Source: Caldilineaceae bacterium (GTDB taxonomy: Bacteria; Chloroflexota; Anaerolineae; Caldilineales; Caldilineaceae). From it: DNA of 64,000 nt. The translations under genes and the position numbers were made by a program. The notes under the pieces were generated by a model that saw only the letters and a list, made by a program, of their open reading frames with translations, had not been told where the DNA came from and did no database searches. The stretch is taken from contig JACKBC010000015.1 in assembly GCA_020634755.1 (NCBI GenBank), positions 62,001-126,000 of the forward strand, written 5' to 3'. The first letter of the stretch is position 1. Every line of letters starts with the position of its first letter. Positions 1 to 8,017 of the stretch are shown in pieces.

Positions 1-424
1 CGGTGTGGCGCGGCACATGCTCGCACAGCGGCAGGGTCTCCAAGCCAAGCTGCACGCCGCCACTGTATGCCTTGACCAGCCCGCCTTTGCCCAGCAGCGT
101 GCCGCCAAAATAGCGGGTGACCACGGCGCAAATATCGCCCACGCCAGAATGGAGCAGTACCGTCAACATGGGGCGTCCGGCCGTACCGTGCGGCTCGCCG
201 GCGTCGCTCATGCCCACCTGGCCGGTGCTGCCTGGCGCACCCACCACGTAGGCCCAGCAGTTGTGCGATGCATCGGCAAACTCCGCGCTGACCTGGGCAA
301 TAAAGGCGCGGGCGTCCTCCACAGACGGCGTATACCCCAGCGTTGTCATAAAGCGGCTGCGCTTAATCTCTTCTTCCACGCGATGCGTTTCCGCCGGAAT
401 TTGATAGCGCGTCGATGCTTGCAT
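1..424 (-). CDS. YigZ/IMPACT family protein (UPF0029), 3' part cut off by the window edge
   Basis: The reverse strand opens with ATG at 424 and runs without a stop to the window edge. The protein begins MQASTRYQIPAETHRVEEE and then shows the family pattern: KRSRF near residue 21, HNCWAYV, SDAGEPHGTAGRPML near residues 74-88, and VVTRYFGGTLLGKGGL near residues 101-116. IMPACT/YigZ proteins are linked in other organisms to translation regulation and nucleic-acid binding, but their exact bacterial role is unclear. About 140 residues of a usual ~200 are visible, so the C-terminal ferredoxin-like domain is missing. No neighbour context is available on that side. Confidence 0.88.
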   Translation of the reverse strand, partial: MQASTRYQIPAETHRVEEEIKRSRFMTTLGYTPSVEDARAFIAQVSAEFADASHNCWAYVVGAPGSTGQVGMSDAGEPHGTAGRPMLTVLLHSGVGDICAVVTRYFGGTLLGKGGLVKAYSGGVQLGLETLPLCEHVPRHT

Positions 425-646
425 AGAGCGATTATACCATTGGGACATTGAAAGGGCATGAATTGGTCTATGATTTTAATGGTTGTAAGATAAATATGGC
501 GTGCTCGCCGTAGGGGCCAAGAATGGAAAGTGCTGCAATAAGGTAACTTTTGTGGCGGGTTTGCGCACGTGCTAAAACAATAGACATTATCGTTAATAAG
601 GAATCGGTAACAAGGAATTGGTAACAAGGACATTTAAAAAATCGTA

Positions 647-713
647 CGCTGATTCACGCGGATTGACACCGATGGTGCAGAGAGAATCAGCGTTTATCGG
701 TGTCAATCCGCGT
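647..713. repeat. 18-bp perfect inverted repeat with interleaved second pairing
   Basis: The arm at 656-673 (ACGCGGATTGACACCGAT) is exactly complementary to 696-713, with a 22-base loop. CGCTGATTC at 647-655 is complementary to GAATCAGCG at 684-692, inside that loop. The two pairings interleave, so as RNA it could form either a hairpin or a pseudoknot. It lies in the 433-bp gene-free gap between the YigZ gene and the aconitase-X subunit. The rest of that gap holds an R1 repeat and nothing else recognised. Confidence 0.7.
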
Positions 714-750
714 ACCCAATCTGAATTCCGATAATCTCTAATATTCACTA

Positions 751-832
751 CATCGCAATGGTGTTGGCGATCTAGGCGTCGGTCTCGATTATTGAATCTG
801 ACGCTATCGCTTGCCGTTGTGATCTACTGATA
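751..832 (+). repeat. R1 dispersed imperfect-palindrome repeat, copy 1
   Basis: About 80 bp whose left half (CGCAATGGTGTTGGCGAT, GGCGTCGGTCTC) is roughly the reverse complement of its right half (GAATCTGACGCTATCGC, TTGCCGTTGTGATC). Related copies lie at 2437-2520, 12246-12303 (reverse), 29359-29437 and 41130-41214. Confidence 0.75.
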
Positions 833-857
833 TTGTCCGTCGAGAAGGGAAAGAACA

Positions 858-1322
858 ATGATCTCAACCAACACCGAAAACGACCCACATGAGCCGGAAA
901 TCATTCTTTCTGGAAAATTTCTGGTTCCAGGTGAGGCCCAGGGGGCGGCTCTCGTGCTGGCCGAGCCGATTAGTTTGTGGGGTGGCTTAAATCCAGAAAC
1001 CGGCGCCATTATTGATGCCCGCCATGCGCGCGTGGGTGAAATTGTAACGGGGCGTGTATTAGTGCTGCCCGGCGGACGTGGTTCCAGCAGCGCCAGCAGC
1101 ATTTTGCTGGAAGCCGTACGTGCGAAAACTGCACCGGCGGCGATTCTTACGTTAGAACGTGATGGAATATTGGCATTGGGGGCAGCCGTTGCGCGGGAAA
1201 TGTATGGAATAAGCCCACCCGTTGTCATGCTATCCGCGGATGATTACGGTAAAATCCGCGAAAATCAGCAGATTCGTATTTCGGCGCAAGCCAATACTGT
1301 CATACTTGTAAGTAATCTGTAA
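858..1322 (+). CDS. Aconitase-X swivel-domain protein (DUF126, AcnX small subunit type)
   Basis: A 154-residue protein matching the small swivelling subunit of aconitase-X enzymes. The conserved block GRVLVLPGGRGSSSASSILL sits near residues 65-84 and is followed by AILTLERDGILALGAAVA. In this family a large AcnX subunit carries the 4Fe-4S centre and the small subunit contributes the Ser-rich loop. Known members are archaeal phosphomevalonate dehydratase and bacterial cis-3-hydroxy-L-proline dehydratase. The GAAGGGA-type SD before ATG 858 supports the start. No large subunit is encoded next to it, which is unusual for a two-subunit enzyme. Substrate unknown; family assignment is firm, role open. 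Confidence 0.8.
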   Translation: MISTNTENDPHEPEIILSGKFLVPGEAQGAALVLAEPISLWGGLNPETGAIIDARHARVGEIVTGRVLVLPGGRGSSSASSILLEAVRAKTAPAAILTLERDGILALGAAVAREMYGISPPVVMLSADDYGKIRENQQIRISAQANTVILVSNL

Positions 1323-1412
1323 GACCATTACATGTAATAATTTGGTAGGATTTACAAGTTGTAGATGTCGATTTTATGTCCATACTCTGCCAGATTATTA
1401 GAGGTGTCATCC

Positions 1413-2162
1413 GTGTTTATTAATCAACCGACAGAAGAGCCTGCTCGGCTTCCCCATCTTTTGCTTGTAGACGATCAGGTACATCTGCTCTTGATTTTGC
1501 ATCGCCAATTAGAGCAGGAAGGTTTTACGATTTCCATCGCCACGTCCGGCGTAGACGCACTGGATCTGGTGCGAAGTGGTCCCGTGCCCGATTTGGCCAT
1601 TTTGGATATTACGCTGCCCGATATTGACGGGCGCGAACTTGCGGAACAGCTGCAGTCGATTGCCGGTATTCCCATCATCTTTCTGTCCGCATCCACCGAT
1701 GTGGATATCAAGGTTGATGTACTCAATCGTCTGGCCGAAGACTATATTGTCAAGCCGTTTGCCTATCCAGAACTGCTGGCGCGCTTGCGTCGGGTGCTGG
1801 CGCGCTTGGTGCGCGCCAAACCGGGCAATGCACGCGGGGTTACCATCGATCAACGGCTTTGCATCAATTTTGAGCAGCAGCTCGTGATGATTGAAGACGA
1901 CATGGTCAAATTGACGCCCAGCGAAAACCGGCTGCTGCGTACGCTTTTTGAACATCGCGGTCACGTAGTCAGCTATGAAGAACTGCTTTCGCTGGTGCGC
2001 GGCATTGACGGCAATGGTGATTCTCAGGTGGAGTTGGAAGATCGCAATTCGTTGCACATTCACGTGCGCCGTTTGCGCTCCAAAATTGAAGACAACGCCA
2101 AGCGGCCACGCTATGTATTGACCGTGCGCGGTCGCGGATATACCATGCCTGAAGAGACTTAA
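1413..2162 (+). CDS. OmpR/PhoB-type response regulator
   Basis: Receiver domain followed by a winged-helix DNA-binding domain. From the GTG start, the acidic pair is D20/D21 (LLLVDDQ), the phospho-acceptor is D65 (LAILDITLPDIDG) and the conserved lysine is K114 (DYIVKPF). The C-terminal half carries LTPSENRLLRTLFEH, VSYEELL, HVRRLRSKIE and VRGRGY, as in Trans_reg_C domains. GTG 1413 is chosen because GAGGTG lies six bases upstream; an in-frame ATG at 1365 has no clear SD. No histidine kinase is adjacent, so the partner is elsewhere. It follows the DUF126 gene by 90 bp and could be co-transcribed. The regulon cannot be inferred. Confidence 0.92.
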   Translation: MFINQPTEEPARLPHLLLVDDQVHLLLILHRQLEQEGFTISIATSGVDALDLVRSGPVPDLAILDITLPDIDGRELAEQLQSIAGIPIIFLSASTDVDIKVDVLNRLAEDYIVKPFAYPELLARLRRVLARLVRAKPGNARGVTIDQRLCINFEQQLVMIEDDMVKLTPSENRLLRTLFEHRGHVVSYEELLSLVRGIDGNGDSQVELEDRNSLHIHVRRLRSKIEDNAKRPRYVLTVRGRGYTMPEET

Positions 2163-2436
2163 ATTTTTCCGTTATTTATTTCCTCTTCTTTCCTCATTCT
2201 CTCCTCACCATCTTTTGGCATCTCCATTATTCCCTCGACCGCCCATGCTCGACCTTTGGCCCATGCGGGGCAATCTAAAGGTTGGGTATGGGCGCGTCAA
2301 ACGTTGGCCAAACGGTCGCCAAACGAGGCAGCATGATAATGATGCACAGCGCTCATATGATTTTTGCGCTGGCCGGCTTGGCTCCGCAAGAGATGGCGCA
2401 CGTAATTTATGGGCCGTTAGCAACGTCTATAGTCAG

Positions 2437-2520
2437 TACACCGCAACGGTATTGGCGAGATAAGCGTCGGTCTAGCCTGTTGAATCCGACGCTATCTCTT
2501 GCCATTACGAATCTACAGAT
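2437..2520 (+). repeat. R1 dispersed repeat, copy 2
   Basis: Contains TACACCGCAACGGTATTGGC, then AAGCGTCGGTCT and GAATCCGACGCTATCTC. It has the same imperfect palindrome as the other R1 copies. It sits in the 475-bp gap between the response regulator and hemQ; the only other feature seen there is the hemQ promoter. Confidence 0.8.
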
Positions 2521-2536
2521 AGTTGATAGTGATAAT

Positions 2537-2565
2537 TTGCCTCGTTTCCCGAGCAGCGCTATAAT
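2537..2565 (+). promoter_or_regulatory. Sigma70-type promoter for hemQ
   Basis: TTGCCT (2537-2542), a 17-base spacer and a consensus TATAAT (2560-2565). Transcription would start near 2572, about 65 bases before the hemQ ATG. Confidence 0.7.
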
Positions 2566-2637
2566 TGTGACATTTCGCACATACACATAGATTTACATAG
2601 ATTTTCACGGTTTTGCTGAGAATGAAAGAGGTTTGAC

Positions 2638-3351
2638 ATGTCAGAACAGCAGCCCCAGCTAGACTTAAGCGAAAAAGGCCGCAAAAATGGTCAGGCTATT
2701 TCCCTGGATCGGCGTCTGTTTATGCAGTTCTTAGCCTTTGGCGACTGCCCAGATACTGGCCCGCTTATGACGGCCCTTACGCAGGCGGGCATTGAAGGCG
2801 CCCTATTTGTTGACATCAACGATGCCCAAGGAATCGGGCTGTTGGTGCTTGCTGAAGATGCCGAACTTTTTGTGGGACCACTGCGCACGTTGCTCAACGG
2901 TGGCGCTTTTGGTGCTCTCACGCCCAAGCCCGAATACACCATGTTTGGCCGCACCTACACCATTGGGTACGAATCGGATTTAGAAGAAACGCTTTTTACG
3001 CGCCCGCGCACCAAAGTTGCCAACCCAGACTTGCAGTGGGCGGTCTGGTATCCCCTGCGCCGTGTTAAGAGCTTTGAAACGCTGCCCGAAGAAGAGCAGC
3101 GCAAAGTGTTGGGGGAACATGGAGGCATTGGCATGGCCTTTGGCCGCGCCGGCTACGCCACCGACATTCGCTTGGCCTGCCAAGGGCTAGATAAGAATGA
3201 TAATGATTTTGTCGTCGGTCTTTTGGGCAAAGAGCTCTACCCGCTTTCGGCTTGCGTGCAGGCCATGCGTAAAACCAAGCAAACGTCCTGCTATCTAGAA
3301 AGCCTGGGGCCATTCTTTATCGGCAAGAAAATCTGGAACAGCGATAGCTAA
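2638..3351 (+). CDS. hemQ: Coproheme decarboxylase (HemQ/ChdC), chlorite dismutase family
   Basis: A 237-residue chlorite-dismutase-fold protein. In the coproporphyrin pathway this enzyme decarboxylates coproheme III to heme b with peroxide. The likely proximal heme ligand is H161 (VLGEHGGIG). WYPLRR at 137-142 holds Y138, the position of the catalytic tyrosine in known ChdC proteins. The tail VQAMRKTKQTS...GPFFIGKK is typical. SD AGAGG lies six bases before ATG, with a good promoter upstream. The neighbouring hemH and full heme set support the role over a true chlorite dismutase. The residue aligned with the Firmicutes distal Gln looks non-polar (about L179), although that alignment is by eye. 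Confidence 0.9.
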   Translation: MSEQQPQLDLSEKGRKNGQAISLDRRLFMQFLAFGDCPDTGPLMTALTQAGIEGALFVDINDAQGIGLLVLAEDAELFVGPLRTLLNGGAFGALTPKPEYTMFGRTYTIGYESDLEETLFTRPRTKVANPDLQWAVWYPLRRVKSFETLPEEEQRKVLGEHGGIGMAFGRAGYATDIRLACQGLDKNDNDFVVGLLGKELYPLSACVQAMRKTKQTSCYLESLGPFFIGKKIWNSDS

Positions 3352-3504
3352 TACCAACTGCGCTTTTACAGAGCCCAAATGATATAATTATCCGTAGACC
3401 ATTGCTCTCCAACTGCAAACGCACGGCATATATCACGTTGTTTGAAGGGCATAATACGTTTAATCCTTGGCCCATTTGTAAATCGAAAACTTGGACGCTA
3501 TCTC

Positions 3505-4560
3505 ATGCCGCAAAGCACCCCTTACGACGCTCTTCTGTTGCTCTCTTTTGGCGGACCAGAAGGTATGGACGAGGTGATGCCATTTCTGGAAAATGTGTTG
3601 CGGGGCCGCAATGTGCCGCCCGCCCGCATGATGGAAGTGGCTCACCACTATGAACAGTTCAATGGCGTTAGCCCCATTAACGCCCAAAATCGCGCGCTGA
3701 TTGCGGCGCTGGCAACAGAGCTGGCCGCGCACAACATTGAGCTGCCCATCTACTTTGGCAATCGCAACTGGCATCCGCTCCTAACGGACACCATGCAGCA
3801 GATGGTGGATGACGGCGTGCAGCGCGCTCTGACCTTTTTTACCTCTATTTACAGCTCATACTCGGGCTGTCGCCAATATCGCGAAAATCTATATGGCGCG
3901 GCGCAATCGTTGACGCGTGGTCCAGCGCCACACTTTGACAAGATTCGCATGGCCTATAATCATCCGCTCTTTATTGAGGCCAATGCCGACCGCATTCAGG
4001 ATGCGCTGGCGCAAATACCGCCGGCGCGGCGCAACGCGGCTCAGCTTGTTTTTACGGCGCACAGCATCCCCATCGCCATGGCGCAGAACTGCCAATATGT
4101 AGAACAGCTCATGGAGACTGGCCGCCTTGTGGCCGAAGTTGTGAAGCATCCCCACTGGCAGCTTGTGTACCAGAGCCGCAGCGGTCCACCCACTGTGCCC
4201 TGGCTGGAGCCAGATATTTGTGACCATCTGCAAGCGCTGCATGAGCAGGGCATACAAGATGTGGTCATTGCCCCCATTGGCTTTATCTCGGACCACATGG
4301 AAGTGATTTTTGATCTGGATACAGAAGCGCGCCAGCTTTGTGATGCGCTGGGGATCAATATGGTGCGGGCGGCTACGGTGGGGACGCATCCGGCTTTTGT
4401 GCAAATGTTGCGCGAATTGATTGTAGAACGCATAAATCCCCATGCGGAACGGCGCGCCATTGGCCGCTTGCCGGCCAGCCACGATCTGTGTCCGGCCGAC
4501 TGCTGCTTGTCTGGCCGTCCTGGACCGGCGCAGCCCGCGTTGGCCCAGCAGGCGCCTTAA
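3505..4560 (+). CDS. hemH: Coproporphyrin ferrochelatase (HemH/CpfC), probable [2Fe-2S] type
   Basis: Inserts iron into the porphyrin. The ATG at 3505 (MPQSTPYDALLLLSFGGPEG) fits the family start; a TTG at 3442 would add 21 residues. Numbered from 3505, the catalytic His is H186 (VFTAHSIP) and the metal-site Glu is E266 (SDHMEVIFDLD). C122 lies in YSGCRQYREN, and the tail carries C329, C333 and C334 (CPADCC). An internal Cys at this motif plus three C-terminal Cys is the ligand set of actinobacterial [2Fe-2S] ferrochelatases, although the tail spacing differs. With hemQ next door, coproporphyrin III is the expected substrate. The Ala/Pro-rich last 20 residues look disordered. Confidence 0.93.
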   Translation: MPQSTPYDALLLLSFGGPEGMDEVMPFLENVLRGRNVPPARMMEVAHHYEQFNGVSPINAQNRALIAALATELAAHNIELPIYFGNRNWHPLLTDTMQQMVDDGVQRALTFFTSIYSSYSGCRQYRENLYGAAQSLTRGPAPHFDKIRMAYNHPLFIEANADRIQDALAQIPPARRNAAQLVFTAHSIPIAMAQNCQYVEQLMETGRLVAEVVKHPHWQLVYQSRSGPPTVPWLEPDICDHLQALHEQGIQDVVIAPIGFISDHMEVIFDLDTEARQLCDALGINMVRAATVGTHPAFVQMLRELIVERINPHAERRAIGRLPASHDLCPADCCLSGRPGPAQPALAQQAP

Positions 4561-4667
4561 GTCGCCTGCTTTCTTGCGGCGCATCTTGGTAACGCGCGAC
4601 GGAGTTTGGTGCGCAATGGTCGCCCATCAAAGCGCTACGGCGCGGCCTGGCTAAGACATTGGGTTTA

Positions 4668-4929
4668 GGACTCACGCAAGCCTAGTTGTCTGGTTGCTTA
4701 ATTTTTAGAAGCTGTCTGAAAAGTCACAATTGGGTCCAAAAATATGCCGGGAAAGGGCCAATTGCGCTTAATGTGACGAGGATTTCGTGGCCCTTTCCCG
4801 GCATGTGACACACCTCAACCACCTTTTCAGACAGCTTCTTAGAAATTCCGTATGACTTTTGCTCGAGTTGTGATTCCTAAAAATTAAATGTTCGCGGCCC
4901 TAGCGGTCTACAGGCGCTGCGAAGTCGTG
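4668..4929. repeat. R2 terminal-inverted-repeat element, copy 1, split by an R3 element
   Basis: The left end GGACTCACGCAAGCCTAG (4668-4685) and right end ACAGGCGCTGCGAAGTCGTG (about 4909-4928) match the ends of the complete R2 copy at 42341-42426. The R3 element at 4707-4839 lies inside. The 440-bp hemH-hemA gap holds nothing else recognised. Confidence 0.65.
4707..4839. mobile_element. R3 MITE-like element, copy 1
   Basis: A 133-bp element bounded by perfect 17-bp inverted repeats, AGAAGCTGTCTGAAAAG (4707-4723) and its complement (4823-4839). A second inner inverted pair is built on CCGGGAAAGGGCC. No coding capacity, so any transposase must act in trans. The flanking bases do not give a clear target-site duplication. 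The second copy lies at 7336-7467. Confidence 0.85.
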
Positions 4930-5000
4930 TGGGTGGCCAGATGACTGTGTGTACGGCATAACCGTCATCCTCAAATTCATGGCGAGAACAAAGGGTTGTA

Positions 5001-6326
5001 ATGGCTAAAGAAAATACCTTTATCTTATTAGTTGGGTTAAATCATCAAACGGCGCCCATTGCGTTGCGCGAACGCTTTTCGCCGGCGGATGCCGAATTGC
5101 AGCTGCTCTTAACGCAACTGCACACCATCCGCTGCAGCGCCCCCGGTGAAGATGGCCCGCGCCCCTTTGATGAAATTGTGGTCCTTTCCACCTGCAATCG
5201 CTTTGAGATTTATGCCGTTTCCAGCGGCTTGGCCGAAGCGCAATTTGCTGATAATTGGCTGCGCGTGCTCGAATTTTTGGCGCAAGCGCACGACCTGCCC
5301 ACAGATGAACTCGTCACCCATTTTTACCACAAATCCAATGTTGACGCCGTAACGCATTTGCTCAACGTCACGGCCGGTCTCGATTCCATGATTCTGGGGG
5401 AGCAACAGATATTGGGTCAGGTCAGTCGGGCGTACGAGCAGGCCAAAGCTGCCGGCGTCACCGGTCCCGTTCTGTCACGTCTTTGCATGCAGGCTATTCG
5501 CACTGGCAAGCGCGCCCACACGGAAACCGCCATTAGCCGCCACACCACATCAATCAGCCATGCTGCTGTTCAGCTTGCCCACCAAACCGCGGGCAGCTTG
5601 GAGCAAAAACAGGTGCTCATTGTGGGCTCGGGCGAAATGGCGCGGCTGGCCGCCCAAAGTTTGCAGCGTTACAATACGCAGCTCACCATTGTAAACCGCA
5701 CCCCCGCCCGCGGTCAGCAACTGGCCAATGCTGTGGGCGCAACTGCTGCCCCGCTGGCGAACTTGCCCACGCTGCTGCGCGCGGCCGATGTGGTCTTTAC
5801 CGCGACCAGCGCCCCTGGCATTATTGTCGGCGCCGCCGATGTGGCGAACGTGATGGCGCAGCGTCCACAGCGCCCTCTCCTTTTGGTGGATATTGCCGTG
5901 CCGCGCAATGTGGATTCGGATGTGGCCAGAGTGGCGGGCGTGACCCGGCTCGATGTGGACGATCTGCGGGCCGTGGTGGATGAAAGCTATGCGCAGCGTC
6001 AGGCGGAAGTGCCCAAAGTACAGACCATTGTAGCGCAAGAGTTGGAGCATCTGCTCCACTGGCTGCGCGAACGCGAAATTATTCCCGCGCTGGTGGCGCT
6101 GCGTGAACATACGCGCTTAATCGCAGATGAAGAATTGGCGCGCGCCAAGCAGCGTATTGCCAATCTGCACCCGGAAGTGGCGCCCGAAATTGAAGAGACC
6201 ATGGACAAGCTGGTGCACCGGCTCGTCAACAAACTGCTGCACGAACCCACCATTCGGCTCAAAGAGCAGGCGGTCAAAGGAGAAGCCGTGCGCTATACAC
6301 AGCTTCTGAATGAAGTGTTTGGATAA
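5001..6326 (+). CDS. hemA: Glutamyl-tRNA reductase
   Basis: First committed step of C5 tetrapyrrole synthesis: NADPH-dependent reduction of glutamyl-tRNA(Glu) to glutamate-1-semialdehyde. 441 residues, a full-length family member. The N-terminal catalytic domain opens VGLNHQTAPIALRERF and has C65 in LSTCNRFE as the thioester cysteine; ILGEQQILGQ follows at 131-140. The nucleotide-binding motif is VLIVGSGEMA at 205-214. The long C-terminal helix and dimerisation region run from about residue 310. AAAGGG precedes the ATG. hemC follows 45 bp later, so the two are probably co-transcribed. The product would pass to HemL, encoded about 10 kb downstream. Confidence 0.97.
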   Translation: MAKENTFILLVGLNHQTAPIALRERFSPADAELQLLLTQLHTIRCSAPGEDGPRPFDEIVVLSTCNRFEIYAVSSGLAEAQFADNWLRVLEFLAQAHDLPTDELVTHFYHKSNVDAVTHLLNVTAGLDSMILGEQQILGQVSRAYEQAKAAGVTGPVLSRLCMQAIRTGKRAHTETAISRHTTSISHAAVQLAHQTAGSLEQKQVLIVGSGEMARLAAQSLQRYNTQLTIVNRTPARGQQLANAVGATAAPLANLPTLLRAADVVFTATSAPGIIVGAADVANVMAQRPQRPLLLVDIAVPRNVDSDVARVAGVTRLDVDDLRAVVDESYAQRQAEVPKVQTIVAQELEHLLHWLREREIIPALVALREHTRLIADEELARAKQRIANLHPEVAPEIEETMDKLVHRLVNKLLHEPTIRLKEQAVKGEAVRYTQLLNEVFG

Positions 6327-6371
6327 TGTAGGGTAAGTTTCCAACTTGCCTGCCATCATGGAATCACACTT

Positions 6372-7325
6372 ATGCAAGCTGAAGCACCCATAGACACCAC
6401 AGTTCCTGCCCAGTCGCAGACGCCGCACCTGCTCGGCACGCGCAAATCGCAATTGGCGCTCTGGCAAACGCGCCATGTGATCCAATTGCTCAGCGCGGCT
6501 TGGCCAACGCGTCAGTTTGCCGAGCAACATTTTGTCACGCAAGGTGACCGCATTGTCGATACCCCGCTGCCCCAAATTGGCGGCAAAGGACTTTTTACGC
6601 TGGAGCTGGAAAACGCGCTGCGTAAGCACGAAATCGACATGGCGGTACACAGCTTAAAAGACTTGCCCACGGAATCGCCTGCCGGTCTTGCCATTGGCGC
6701 CATTCCCACCCGCGAAGATGCGCTGGACGCGCTGGTCTGCCGCGGGAATCACACGCTGCGCACATTACCGCAAGGCGCCAAGGTGGGCACCAGCAGCCGA
6801 CGCCGCGCCGCGCAATTGCTATATACCCGACCGGATTTGCAGATCATTGACATTCGCGGCAATGTGGATACGCGGCTGCGCAAAGCACTGGCTGCAGATG
6901 GTCCCTATGATGGCATTGTTTTGGCCTATGCTGGACTGAAGCGGCTGGAACGTGCAGATGTTATTAGCGAGCTGCTGCCGCTGGAGATTATGCTGCCGGC
7001 GCCGGGGCAGGGCGCATTGGGCGTGCAGTGTCGCGATGACGCCGATTCGCTGGCGCTGTTGCAGCCGCTGCAAGATGCCGAAACTGCGGCCGCCGTCACC
7101 GCCGAACGCGCTTTTCTGGCCGGGCTGGGCGGCGGTTGTGCGCTGCCCGTGGCGGCCTTTGGCCAACTCAGCAACGGCATACTGATTTTGCATGGACGCG
7201 TCACCGCCCCCGATGGCGCCCATCAGATCGACGTTTTTGACAGATGCGCCCCTGCTGAAGGCGCCGCGTTGGGGCAGAAACTGGCCACGCAGGCGCTGGC
7301 CCAAGGCGCAGCTCGCTACTTGTGA
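6372..7325 (+). CDS. hemC: Porphobilinogen deaminase (hydroxymethylbilane synthase)
   Basis: Polymerises four porphobilinogens into hydroxymethylbilane. 317 residues. Seen motifs: LGTRKSQLALWQ (21-32), PQIGGKGLFTLELE (67-80), HSLKDLPTE with the catalytic Asp at D97, GTSSRRRAAQLL (139-150), IRGNVDTRLRK (161-171) and LPAPGQGALGVQ (208-219). C256 in GLGGGCALPV is the attachment site of the dipyrromethane cofactor. A leader of about 18 residues precedes the family start. It lies between hemA and the broken gene before hemD; an R3 element separates it from the latter and may end or weaken transcription. Confidence 0.97.
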   Translation: MQAEAPIDTTVPAQSQTPHLLGTRKSQLALWQTRHVIQLLSAAWPTRQFAEQHFVTQGDRIVDTPLPQIGGKGLFTLELENALRKHEIDMAVHSLKDLPTESPAGLAIGAIPTREDALDALVCRGNHTLRTLPQGAKVGTSSRRRAAQLLYTRPDLQIIDIRGNVDTRLRKALAADGPYDGIVLAYAGLKRLERADVISELLPLEIMLPAPGQGALGVQCRDDADSLALLQPLQDAETAAAVTAERAFLAGLGGGCALPVAAFGQLSNGILILHGRVTAPDGAHQIDVFDRCAPAEGAALGQKLATQALAQGAARYL

Positions 7326-7335
7326 ATGCATCTTA

Positions 7336-7467
7336 AGAAGCTGTCTGAAAAGGTGATTAAGGCGTGTCGCATTCCGGGAAAGGGCCACGAAATTCTGGTC
7401 AAATCATGCGCAATCGGCCCTTTCCCGGAATGTTTTGTACCCAATCGAGACTTTTCAGACAGCTTCT
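7336..7467. mobile_element. R3 MITE-like element, copy 2
   Basis: 132 bp with the same 17-bp terminal inverted repeats as copy 1 (7336-7352 and 7451-7467). The inner pair TTCCGGGAAAGGGCC and GGCCCTTTCCCGGAA is again present, while the loops between have diverged. It lies just after the hemC stop. The folded element could act as a terminator. Confidence 0.85.
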
Positions 7468-7498
7468 ACTGTCGCCACGAAAGCTATAGATAGACCAT

Positions 7499-8017
7499 AT
7501 GTTGAGCGACCGTTTTTTACCAGAATATGATTTTAGTGAGACGCATGAAATTCTTATCAACGCGTCGGCCACCCATGTCTATTCTAAATTGCGCACGCTC
7601 AACTTGGGCCAGTCGGCGATCATTTCCTGGCTTTTACGTTTGCGCGGCTTTCGAACACCCTTCTTTTCCATTGCAGAGTTTGAGCGCTTTGGCTTTGCTA
7701 CGCTGGCAGAAGTGCCTAATGAAGAATGGCTTATGGGGTTGGTAGGCCAATTTTGGCGGCCTACAGGCAATATGTAAGCCATCTCGGCAGAAAATTTCGC
7801 TCAGTTTCAGCGCCGCGGTTTTGCAAAATCTGTCTGGAGCTTTCATCTGTCTAGCGCATCAGGCAACCGGACGTTGGTCACAACAGAAACCAGGGTGCTT
7901 TGCTTGGATGGGCACAGCAGACGCTGGTTTCGGCTTTATTGGTTGCTGATTGCCCCGTTTAGCGCTTGGATTCGCCGTGCGATGTTGCAGTTGTTGAAAG
8001 AGGAATCTGAATCGTGA
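7499..8017 (+). pseudogene. SRPBCC-like small protein gene interrupted by an in-frame TAA
   Basis: Reading from ATG 7499 gives 92 residues (MLSDRFLPEYDFSETHEI...) before TAA at 7775-7777. The same frame continues open for another 79 codons to TGA at 8015, with sensible protein such as RTLVTTETRV and RRWFRLYWLLIAPFSAWIRR. The whole 172 codons look like the compact SRPBCC/polyketide-cyclase-like family whose members end in an RxxWFRxYW..I.PFS..IRR helix. A single point mutation explains the break. The TGA overlaps the hemD GTG start, so the gene was once translationally coupled to hemD. It may still give a truncated peptide, or the base could be a sequencing error. Confidence 0.75.

Noticed and set aside
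2215..2590. Two small frames between the response regulator and hemQ
   Set aside because: They overlap an R1 repeat and the hemQ promoter and have no SD or recognisable motifs.
2638..3351. True chlorite dismutase
   Set aside because: The chlorite dismutase fold is shared, but the full heme pathway around it and the ferrochelatase next to it favour coproheme decarboxylase.
7336..7467. Target-site duplication of the R3 element
   Set aside because: The flanks give at best two or three matching bases that depend on where the ends are placed, so no duplication is claimed.
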